The position numbers and the translations under genes are program-made. DNA of 64,000 nt from Polychytrium aggregatum (lineage: Eukaryota > Chytridiomycota > Chytridiomycetes > Polychytriales): positions 682,001 to 746,000 of the forward strand of contig NW_026516208.1 in assembly GCF_025602895.1 (NCBI RefSeq), read 5' to 3'. Under the pieces are notes generated by a model. The model made no database searches, was not told where the DNA came from, and saw nothing but the letters and a program-made list of their open reading frames with translations. Of the stretch, positions 21,307-31,559 are shown piece after piece (the stretch's first letter is position 1; every line of letters begins with the position of its first letter).

Positions 21307-23414
21307 ATGCCTCGCGACAGACTCGCCGATATCTCCAACGACAACGTCGAAATGGGTCGCATGGGCGGCCGCGGAACCTCCCGCTATCCTGACGACTCTC
21401 GCTCTCGAGACCGCTCTCGAGACCGTCCACGAGGCCCTGCCTCTCCGCCGCAAACCTACTCGACCTCCGACCAACGGCGCTACCGCGGCGACCAACCTGC
21501 CCGGGGCCGAGACGAGCCCCGAAGCAACGGCCGCGAAACCGACTACGGCAGCCGGGACGGGCGCCGAGACTATGACTCTCGGGGCCGCGAAGATCGCCGT
21601 GATGACCGTCGTGATGATCGTCGCGATGATCGTCGGGAGCCTTCGTCGGGTCGCCGTCCCAGCGCTGCATCGAGCCAGCCAAAGTATCGAGAGAATACCC
21701 GGGACCGCAGCGACTCGCCGCGAGAGGATATGAGCGCATTCATGGAAGAGGTGAGTGCCTCTGGGCCTTTTCAGACACCGCTGCTATTGCTGCTTGACCA
21801 TACCCCGCTGGATCCGGCAATCTTGGGTGCCGGTCGCTGCTGGATACGAAATATCGAGGTCATCAATCTACCTCGGCCGCATCTGCGTGGCAGTACTTTT
21901 GACCAGGAACGCCATTGATTGTCCCTCAGATCGAACGCATTACATCATCTGTCGACAAGATCCAGAGAAACCTCGGCCACATCGACAAGATGCACGCTCG
22001 TATCCTGCAGTCGACGAACCAGGACGAGACTTCAAGTAATCAGCTGCTCTAGTCCATCCCTCGTCGTTCGCTCCGCCATCCTCACAGGCCACCGATGCAC
22101 ACCGTCAAACTAACTCGCCTCCGCCACCGCTATCGTCCCACTAGACCTGTCGTATCGTCTGGACCAGTGCCAGGACGACACCAACCAGTTGATCCAGGAG
22201 GCTCGTGCGGCCCTCAAGAAGCTCGTCAACCAAACCAAACAGCTCGGCGGCTCGCCCAGCGTCGCTGTTCGGAAGACGCAGCAGTCAATGGTCGCCAAAA
22301 AGCTCGTGCAGGTCGCTCAGGACTACCAGGGCATCCAGCAGCGATACAAAAAAAAGTATCGTGACCGCATGGAGCGCGAGATCCGCATAGGTAACCAGTT
22401 TAGCCTACGCCAGGGAGCGGTGCCGGGTCCCAGTCGAAGGCTTCGTCGCCGTGCTGTCGCGACCGCCGCGACTGTCCTCAAGTAGAGGCAAAGGCTTGCA
22501 ATCCCACCAGTTACTGACGCAGTGCTGACCGGCTTGCCGATTGGTTTGCTGTTGGTCCTCTAGTCAAGCCCAATGCAACTGACGCTGAGATCGAGAAGGC
22601 TCTCAGCAGCAGCAGTGGCCAAGTGTTTGCCCAACAGATGATGAGCTCGCGGGTGGCCGCCCAGCGCCATGTGCTTGAGGAAATGCAGGGCCGTCACGAA
22701 GATCTAAAGAAGATCGAGCGATCGATTGAAGAGCTGTTTGCGCTGTTCCAGGAGATGCAGAGCATTCTGGAGGTCAGTCCAAGGGCGCCTGCTCGCGGGT
22801 CTGGGCATCGTCGCTCAACACTGGCGACGTTGATGAGAGCGCCACCCGCCTTCTGCGTGCTGCTCTGCCTGTTGGGGCGTGGTTCTATCGCCTCTATCTG
22901 TCTGCCACTGACTACTGACTCGCTGCTGCATCTCCACCAGGCCGAACAAGAGAAGATCAATACCATCGAGACCCACGTCGAAACCGCATACCGAGAAATC
23001 GAAGAGGGCAGCAGAGAAATGACCAAAGCCATCGTGTCTCGGAAGAGCAAACGGAAGACGACATGCATCGTCACCATCGTCATACTCGTGCTCATCCTCG
23101 GAATCGGCGCCTTTGTCACCGTTCAGGTGAGGCCTGTCAGATATAACTGTGTGCATTCATGGAGCTTCGACACATATCGTCGGCCGTGCATCGTCTGGAT
23201 GCCCCGCTCATCGACGTAGGCAGAATTTATTGCTGACATTATCAAATCCCACCTGCCTCGCTCCGCTCGACCCCAGTATATTCTGCCAATGATCCGACAG
23301 AACAGCGGCGACAGCAGCGGGCCCAGCACTTCTCCGTCAGGCTCATCACTGCCCGGCAACTCCACTGCGCCGACCAACAAGCTCCTTTTGGCGCTCGAGT
23401 CCGAGAAGTCGTGA
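21307..23414 (+). CDS. Plasma-membrane-type syntaxin (Qa-SNARE, Sso1-like) with long N-terminal extension
   Basis: Six exons, join(21307..21750,21930..22035,22145..22390,22564..22772,22941..23126,23277..23414), give 442 aa. The start M-P-R-D-R-L-A-D matches fungal exocytic syntaxins. Residues ~10-140 are Arg/Asp/Ser-rich and include a tandem RRDD run. The Habc domain follows (~142-260, SSVDKIQRNLGHIDKMHARIL, VRKTQQSMVAKKLVQ). Then come the SNARE helix (~300-370) and a TM segment (~375-397). Qa-SNAREs pair with SNAP25-type and VAMP-type partners to fuse secretory vesicles. The zero-layer position aligns to Glu337, with Gln338 next to it. A Ser/Thr-rich tail of about 45 aa follows the TM. The last acceptor is ambiguous: 23276 or 23219 both keep phase, and the second adds 19 aa. 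Confidence 0.9.
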
Positions 23415-24072
23415 AGGCGACCGGAGCCGTACCGAGCTTCGACCAAGCCGAGCCAATTCGAGCCAAACCAAGTCGAGTCAAGTCGGGCCGGGCTTCCCCA
23501 GAAAATCACCCACACATTGCCCTTTTCCCTCATTCGCCCTTCGCTCCCACTCGTTCCCGCTGACCTTCACACTCACCTCCCCTGATATGCTCCCCAACCA
23601 CCTATTTATCAGGTAGCTCGTCCTGGATATGCTACTGCTGAATCAGACCCCCCCCCAACCGTCGCACTCCAGTTGTGATCTCGCAAATGAAACGTGAATC
23701 ATTGTTTTGCGGCCAATGGCTGTTTTCTTTTCCTTATTTTTTGATCTTGAGTACACCCATGTCGATCCATCGCAGATGCTGTGGCCATCCGCAGACTCTG
23801 GTTTCTGTGTTGTTGCGATGGCTGTGAATCAACGGCGTCTATTCGTTTGCCTGCTCGAATGTGTTGGTGATGGCGACTAGGCACCCGGCGAGCAGTCACT
23901 GTGGGATCTTCATCAACTTTGCACAGAGCCAGATCATACAGTCGCCGTTTCTCTTCATACGTCACTTCTCTCTCGTCCGGAGCGGCGGTAGAGGGCTCAC
24001 TTTCGGCCTCTGATTCCTGCCCCTGATTCCTGCTCCCGATCTTGTCCCCCTCCACACCATCGGGGCTTTGGG
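23415..24072. other. Convergent intergenic, syntaxin / PSD
   Basis: These are the 3' flanks of two convergent genes. It includes a 9-C run near 23648 and one minus-strand open frame listed separately. Confidence 0.5.
23699..24055 (-). CDS. Possible small acidic protein (118 aa), weak
   Basis: This open frame starts 18 bases beyond the stop codon of the decarboxylase gene on the same strand. It begins with an acidic segment (QESEAESEPSTAAPDEREVTYEEKR) and ends in a basic region. The segment EREVTYEEKRRLYDLA loosely recalls SUZ-type RNA-binding motifs, but it is too short and imperfect to name. The frame may be 3' UTR of the decarboxylase transcript. No intron or promoter support was seen. Confidence 0.2.
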   Translation of the reverse strand: MEGDKIGSRNQGQESEAESEPSTAAPDEREVTYEEKRRLYDLALCKVDEDPTVTARRVPSRHHQHIRAGKRIDAVDSQPSQQHRNQSLRMATASAMDRHGCTQDQKIRKRKQPLAAKQ

Positions 24073-27000
24073 CTAGTCCGATGCAGCGGTACAGACGCCA
24101 AGCGAGGTGCCCACACGCACTAGGGTCTCCAGCTTCTGCTCGCTGTTGCTGACAAGGTCCGAGTCAAACTGGATGGCGCCCTTCTCGAACACGATGATCA
24201 CGGTTGATCCGCCAAAGGCAAAGTAGCTGCGTGCCGGCGAAGGCCCAACCAAGCAAAAGGGTCGGGTGTGTGCCGTTTGGAAGCAATAACATCAGCGCTA
24301 CGTTCCAGCACTCCGATAGGACATGCCCCAATTTGCGCGCATTCCATCACATTCCATCGCATGGCTGGAATACTTCCTCGCCGGGACTGCGACGGCCACT
24401 TACCCTAACTCGTCCAACCTCGAGACCTCTTGTCCTTCCTTGGTGGTATGAATGATCGAGCCCACAAGCATGGCTCCGACAGCCACAAAGGCCACCTTAC
24501 CGAACTGGGGCGAGTCAAAGACTGTCACCGTTCGCACATTCTCGGTAAAGACATCGACGCTTGTGCTGCTAGAAGCAAGTGGCGGCACATATACAGCCAC
24601 GCATTCACATCCCGTCGAGCAGGCGCGGTCAAGCAGCCGCATGAATAGAGGAGAAAAGTCAGTGACGTTGCAGTGTCCTCAGCCAACCGAGCGAGCGAGC
24701 GAGCGAGCTGACGGCTTCCAATGGAGGCGGAGTCAAGTGCTCAAGTGGGGGTGTGCAGGAAGGAAGCCATTGGCGAGCCGGGCTTTGGCTCCGAACGAGC
24801 TGCACACACCGGACAGCCATCGGGTTGACGGTAAAGTAGGTTCCTTCAATTTTTTTCGTTGGGCCCTGGAGGCCATCGATGGGGCTGGAATCGCAGAGCC
24901 CGAGCGGTCAGTGGATGGAATGCATGCGCTGTAATATACGACTGGGCAAAGCACGGTCGCCATGCCGTGGTGCACCCAGCGCAGACCATATATCGAGCCA
25001 AGTGTGAGCCCAAGTACGGCCCCATATGGCCCCAGCAACGTGACGGCCGACTCATCAGCGAGGGCCACGCTCTCGTATAGGAAACGAAGCGATCGCAAAG
25101 TCCGCCTTACCTGTGGAATCGATGGTAATCTTGAGGAGCCAGCCTGAATACGGCCGCAGAGCCATCTGACCGACCAAACAAATCATACATCCGGTCAGCT
25201 CCAGACTCGTCCACAAAACCTGAGCTTTCTGCAGATCCGTCCAAGGCATCACTCACCAGCAAAGTGCTCCTGATAAAGAGAGTCATGTTGGTACAAGTTC
25301 ACAGGACATCGTCAGCAATACAGGCATTTGACGGCACAGCGTCCCATCCGATATCGGCCCAGCACACCGCCAGCCTGACGGCTGTACTGCGAGCCAAGAG
25401 CCTCTACCTACCCCGAGCCGAGCGTCACCTAGGAGGTTCGACAGAGTGAAGCTCGAGCCTTTAATCCTGATGGCATAGGTTTCATTCACGATCAGCAACA
25501 GCGACGACCGAGCCGCTATCTCGGCTTTCTCCATCATCATCCATGTGCCTTCACACATTTACTGCCGTGCATTCATACCAAAGTCGTGTGGCGTCATCGA
25601 TGGTTGGGAACACCATGGTACGAGCATCGGCCGCGCAAACAGCAACATTCTGTCGGAATTGAGTGCTGTATGTCAGCGAGGTTGGTGCACATGGCCTCCT
25701 CCTGCACACTGTTCGCTGTCGACCAACCAATGCTCATTCCTGGGTCAACAAACACGGGACTCACCGAGTCTGGCGAGGCCAGAGTGCGGCTTCCGGGCTT
25801 CAGGGTACGGTAAAAGAACTCGTTGAAGTTCTTGAACTCAGACAGGGGAAGCTCGACTATGAAAGAATGATTCGTCTCAGCACTGCGTATCAAAGTGTCT
25901 CGATTACCAGGCTCTGGCACAATGTGGTGAGGTGGGAACAGCAATGGCACGGACTGTAGTGCCATTGCGCGAGTAACTCAGGCGTGCCGTAGTAGGGCAT
26001 TACATACCTTCTTCGAGAGAGAGGTTGTGGAAGGAGATGAAGCGACTAATCTCCTTGACAGAGTTCGGATCATCAAACTCCTTGCCCTGCTTGACACCTG
26101 GGAGCAGCGCAGAAACAGTGAGCATGAACATACAAGCATGCCGCTGTGTTTGGCTACTGTGCATAAGGCCCTAGATCCTGCGCGTGCACATACTCAGGCT
26201 CTTAAGCAAGCTCTTGATCGATCTGGCTTCGATGGCTGTCGATGATGATATTAGCACATTTACCTGACCTCAATCCCAACAACAACCAATCTGCGCTCTG
26301 CAACGCACGACACCATTCGCTCATGTGGCTGCATATTCCATTGCCGCTCAAGCACCAGCAGCGTACCTCCCCTGGATGCCGAGGCCTGATACAACAAGCG
26401 AATGCCAAGACGGATATAGGTGGGCATTTTCTCTTCGATCAGCTGGCCAGACTGGTGGGGTGCAGAGAGACTGGATCAGTGATCCGCGATCAGCCCCATT
26501 GGCTGTTGCGGGAAAGGTCAGTCCGAGCGTGACGAACCGTGCGGTCTTGCACCAGGATATTGGCTATACGTGTCAGCGAAGCGGAGGAAATGTGGTGGAT
26601 CAGAGATATGGACGCTGTACGTAGGATCAAAAGATGCTAATGAGAACGCACGAGGTGCGCGCCATTGCTTTGCAAACGCATCTCGACACCAAGTCGGCGT
26701 CTTCCCAGGCGAGCCTCGGTACCATTATTCTTGCCAACGGCGTAGCCGCCGAAAGTAACATAGGAAAAGATCTTGGTGAACCACTTCCGGGACGCATATG
26801 CCTCAGTCAAGAAGCCACTCATGAGGAAGGTTTCGACTTTGGACATGTCCTGATGGGCACAGAGCTAGCGGGGTTGTCGGTGCCGGAGAGGACATAGGGT
26901 GTGATTACAGTGCCAAGCTTTGCAGAGCCCATGCGACAGGCGATGGAGACAGGTACATCAACACCCCGGCGACTGTGCTCTCTCCGTCACTCATCAACGT

Positions 27001-29754
27001 ACTGCCACATGGGAGATGACGTCAAAGTCGGAGCGATTGCGAATGTTCTTGTTATGGCAGACCGGACACTCCTTCATCTGGATGAGATGCTCGTCGTCGT
27101 GGAGCATTCGCTTCTTCTTGGAGTCCCCAAAGCTAGGCTTGACGCGGGCCTCGAGTGCCTTGAAGACGTCCTCGAAAGAGAGATCCTCGTCCTGGGTCTT
27201 GTTGTTTTCCAAGAACTGGCACGGAGCGCGTGAAAGATATAGCGAAGGGGTAGCGTGAGGCGCCGGCATCATCTCTGGCGACACGAGTGTCTTGGCCATG
27301 CGATCGACCGATCACACAACCGATCCGAACCTTTGATTGTATGTGTGTCGATCGGATCGATGACACAAGGTTGCGCACACTCGCTCATGCCTCAGATGGC
27401 GACGGAGATGCATTTATCCTCACCATCATGTTGATCGTATCGTCCGAGAAGGTCGATCCCAGGTTGTCAAGTAGAGTCTGCAACTCGACGTAGTTGATGC
27501 TCTTATTGCCGTCACTATCGAATGTGTTGATGTAAGTGAGCCAAAAGTTGCGTCGGATCGACTCGTATGGAATAAAGCTCACACGAAGTCGGAGGGTGGC
27601 GTCTTGGGTGGCATCCTGGGGATTGCATCGGCGTACGGTGATACGAATGCCAGCGTCAATCAGGTGCAATCCAGCACGCATGCTGCCTCAGAACGACGCC
27701 CATATTGCGCCACATGCACCCATAACAGCCACAGCAGCCTACCAAATCCGGATTTATGATGATCTTGGGCTTGAGATCGACGACACGGAACACCGTAGGG
27801 ATGTTGGGCACGGGAGTGGGATGGTTGCCGCAGGTCTTGATGAGGTCAGACAGAAATAGCTCGCACGACCCCAGATGGTCGTTGCCCGAGTATGTGTCGT
27901 AGTCGTAGATACCAAAGGCAACCGAGTAGTTGTTGTTGAGGTCAACGTGCTTGATGTGCCTGAAGCATGTGGAGTACAATGGGTTTACGTCCAACTATGT
28001 CGCTATAATCATCAGCGCTCATCTCCCGAGCAACAAAAGCGAGTGCAGATGCGTATAGCTGAGCCTGTTACATACAGATAGACCTTTTCGCCCCAGGTAG
28101 GATCGCGGTTGTGTCGGACAACCCGAGTTCTGAAAGTTTTCTTGCTAGGAACAAATGCTGTAGATCAGAAATCGACTGGTGGAGCCGCGTATACAACCAG
28201 AAGCAAGGACGCGACCTTACTTGTAGCTAACTGTCACAAACGGATCACAGTCGAAGCCTCGGGTGCGGCTTGGAGTAGCAGGGAGGTTGCTGGCACTGTC
28301 AACTGGAGGTTCAGGGCCAAATGTTACCACATGCCACGATTCAACCGGGGCACACGGCACACGAAACGAGTGCAACACGGCCGAGCCGCTCACGAGCGAG
28401 TAGCCATGTCCACTGCAGCTTCGCTGTTGACAGCTAGAGCACACACACTTGTACATGCTGGATCAGGCGCGCTTACTTTCAATCGTCAGCAAGCCGAGCA
28501 GAGAGGTATGGTCGAGCGATGACTTTGTTGGTGTTCCCAGCTTGTCAAGCGAGTCGGTACTGTCACTGGGCTTGATATTGTCGCCGAGGGCATCGATGCT
28601 GTTCGACGAAAGCGTAAAGTTGAAGTAAAAGTCGTCGATCGGATCGTCCGTGGAGATGAGCTGGGCTGGAACACAAGATGGAATACCGGTCAACAACCCA
28701 ACGCCCGTTACCAGATGCCATCCATTCCAGACGCAACAGACCCTCTATCTGGACAGAGCGCCTGCACATCCCGTACTTGCTCAAAGGCACTATGCAACGT
28801 GTATGTGCAAGCAACCCGCACGCAGATTCCCCCCCCCACCATGTGCTTGAATACTGCACCTCTTGTCACACCGCCGCCAGGCTTGGCAGAGAGCAGCTTC
28901 TTGAGGTCTTCCTGGATTGGTCCAACGAACCCGACCTTGAGCTGGATGTCGCCCGTGATCTCTTCCTTGGGATCCCTAGGCAACAGCGGATGCCAGACCG
29001 GGATATTCTTGGGATCGTCAAAGGGCAAGACAGGAAAGTAGGACTGGAAATCGACGATGGGTATCGTGATCTGACCCAAAAAATCTCGGCCGATAAAGTC
29101 CTTGTCCCAGACTGTGATCTGGATAGTGCTGAAGTGGAGGACCGAGGTGACGATTCTGCATGCCGCGAGCGGAGGAAAGGGATGCCAGAGATTCGGGGTC
29201 AGATCGAGCTTCCACTGCCAACCGAAGGAGGTGGTAATCGCATGGATCAACATGGACAAAGCCGTCCCTCAGGCACGATGCATCTGGCACAAGTCCCCGA
29301 TCCTGGGTCCTGAGCCGACAGCACGAAGGCCTGTGTCTCGACGGACATCAGGGCCGAATGCCAGGCCATACAAGCATTCCCAGGGCTGTTTGAGCCAAGG
29401 CACACATACAAATCAAATGAGGCATTCCAAGTGGGCTGGACGGTCTTGTTAATGACTTGGGTCTTGTGGCTCTGGTCCCCGAGCTTCAGAATCGCATACG
29501 GGTCAGAGGTGCCGCCGCGGTCCTTGGCCATGAGATTCCTGCCCGAGATGACTATTGGATAGATACGATGGCCGCGTCAGCGATGCAGGCGACCCGGGGC
29601 CGTATACTCTGCGGACTCATGCCGAAGCTGGCCTATCGCGGCCGCGGGAACCATCACGCCGGGGCGGCAAGAACAACGCACTCTGAATCCGAAGGGTGGA
29701 CATGGGCGAGGCAGGCTTGGGCGTTCTGGGGCGGGCAAAGTTGGAGATGTTCAT
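24073..29754 (-). CDS. C2-domain phosphatidylserine decarboxylase (PSD2/Psd3 type)
   Basis: This enzyme decarboxylates phosphatidylserine to phosphatidylethanolamine on endomembranes. Many introns break the gene. The order N to C is: C2 domain 1 (STLRIQ joined to ISGRNLMAKDRGGTSDPYAIL; TVWDKDFIGRDFLG); linker; C2 domain 2 (GFDCDPFVTVSY, FGIYDYDTYSGNDHLGSCEL); EF-hand (DSDGNKSINYVELQTLL); Cys/His motif CPVCHNKNIRNRSDFDVISH; and the decarboxylase domain with SVKEISRFISFHNL, NFNEFFYRTLKPGSR, LAPQDYHRFH-SPIDG (the HRFH/SPIDG halves joined by splicing), DVFTENVRTV and the self-cleavage site FGGST at about 24200-24216. GGST rather than LGST fits the extramitochondrial PSD class. The ATG at 29754 is chosen because A/gtgcgt to ccaatag/TC splicing then joins MSTLRIQ to ISGRNL in phase. 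The full exon chain was not finished. Confidence 0.9.
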
Positions 29755-30243
29755 GGCGGCAGCAGAGCAGAGAGAGCGGACAGAGCAGACAGAGACGCAG
29801 ACGGCGCTGGGAGCCCTGCAGGAGCAGAGAAAACAAGCTGTTCGGATACACCCGTCGGGCTCCGGTCGGTGGGCAGGCCGATGGAAGCGGGCAACATCGA
29901 GGGGAACGGCAGCGACGGAATCCTTGCTTGAGGGCGGTGACACAGATGCTGGAGGCGCCGGTGCGTGATTCGACGGGCCACGGGCCAATGGGCAGCCGCT
30001 CTGTGGCGCACGGCGATTTTTTTGTTTCTGGGTTCGATGGTCGCCGCGACACCGATCGGCCCTGCGATTCAACAGCCGACGCCCAAGGGAGAGCATCCGC
30101 AGAGCAGCATCCGCAGAGCAGCATCCGCAGAGCAGCATCCGCAGAGCAGCGTCCAAGAACCAGTGCTCGAGAGCCAACCCCGAGGTCTTCCACCCAACTC
30201 GCAGCCTCTGTACTCGACGTCCTGCTGCAAACAGCGCATCACA
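29755..30243. promoter_or_regulatory. Bidirectional promoter region, PSD / BUD20
   Basis: About 490 bp separate the two divergent start codons. The region holds a CCAAT box at 29985-29989 in a GC-rich context and a 14-bp tandem repeat (unit gagcagcatccgca, about 3-4 copies) at about 30092-30150. No TATA box is obvious. Confidence 0.5.
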
Positions 30244-31172
30244 ATGGGCCGCGTGGGACGAAAGCGCCAGCACCACAGGTACTGCTCAAGGCCGGCTGCC
30301 CGGGTTGCAATATCGCTGCAGCCGACTCCAGATGCTCATCCCTCTGCTATTCTGTGCAGCATCCGTGACAACCAGCGAAGATGGAGAACACGGGCTCGCA
30401 CAAAGGACCTCGACCAAATCCAGGACGACCTGGAGACCCCCGAAAAGTTCGAGAACCAGCCCGTCGACGTTGACCTGCCGGGTCTTGGACAGCACTATTG
30501 CATTGAGGTACCGGCGATCAGAGCTGCATCGGCAGAGACAAAGGAACGGCCGAGGGTGATGTGCAGCAGAGGCAGCAGAGGCAGCAGAGGCAGCAGAGGC
30601 AGCAGAGGCAGCAGAGGCAGCAGAGGCAGCAGAGGCAAGGATCGTAGAGGCAAGGATCGTACAGGCAAGGATCGTACAGGCGTCCGAGTGCTTCCACTGA
30701 GCGAGATTCTTGCACAAATCCGCAGTGCTCAAAGTATTTTGTGACGGAGAACTCGCTGGCTGCTCATATCCAGAGCAAGATTCACAAGAAACGGTGAGTG
30801 CCTCGATCGCGGGCATCATGTGGGCATCGTGTGGGCTGCAGCCAAGGGCAAGGGCTTGATACAACGGCTGGCTTTTGAGAGAGCAAGGGCACTTCTTCGA
30901 GCTCAGCATGCTGGTCTATCGGCATAGTGCATGCGGTTCATTCATCCCCGCTAGTGGCGGACTGCGTCTGCGTCGGAACTGACGTATCGCCCGCGTGAAC
31001 GCATATCAACAGAGTCAAGTTGCTGAAGGAGCCAGCTTTCACCCAGAAGGAAGCCGAGGCGGCTGCCGGTCTCTTCACCGACAACGGCAAGGCCGGATCG
31101 ACTGGCCCCTCGAATCCCCTGCCAGCAAAGCCGAAATCGCAGACACAGGCCATGGAAGGCATGGAGTCATAG
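30244..31172 (+). CDS. BUD20: Bud20/ZNF593-type C2H2 zinc finger protein (60S ribosome export factor family)
   Basis: Four exons, join(30244..30278,30381..30507,30726..30793,31013..31172), give 129 aa. The basic N-terminus contains RTRARTKDLDQIQDDL. The central PGLGQHYCIECSKYFV begins a C-x2-C-x12-H-x5-H zinc finger ending HIQSKIHKKR. VKLLKEPAFTQKEAEAAAG then completes the Bud20/ZNF593 signature. In yeast Bud20 shuttles with pre-60S particles and aids their nuclear export. The first acceptor (gaag at 30380) is chosen because it keeps phase into WRTRARTKD. Intron 2 is filled by short tandem repeats. Confidence 0.92.
30562..30680 (+). repeat. 9-bp and 15-bp tandem repeats in BUD20 intron 2
   Basis: About eight copies of ggcagcaga are followed by three copies of a caaggatcgta(g/c)agg unit. 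They make up more than half of the 218-bp intron 30508-30725. Confidence 0.9.
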
Positions 31173-31559
31173 TCATCGTCGACCGCAAATGCAACCCCCG
31201 ATGTTTTGTTCCCACCACCTTCCAAACCATGCAACGTTCGCATCACGCCCAAACCCATCGACTCTCAATACACCTACAGCACTCGCCCAACGGGAGATTC
31301 CCCCTCTTTATTTCCTGAACCGTGAATACACCATGCTCATCCAGTGTATACACCATGCTCATCCAGCGTAATCGCCTTCCGCTTGGCACCGCTGCTCGAT
31401 CCGCCCCTGGGCCGTTCCAGGCTTGAGCCAGGCGCGACGCACGTGACGCGCCGCTGATTGCTTGGCTGGCGCCGCTCGGCGTCGTCCTCGTTTCATTCCA
31501 AGCCGAATCCCATCTCCCCAGCACCAGCATCCAGCTGCATGTCCAGGCCGACAGAGACG
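31173..31559. other. Intergenic, BUD20 to PTM1-like gene
   Basis: A short spacer with a direct duplication (acaccatgctcatccag, about 31328-31366). No gene was seen. Confidence 0.5.
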
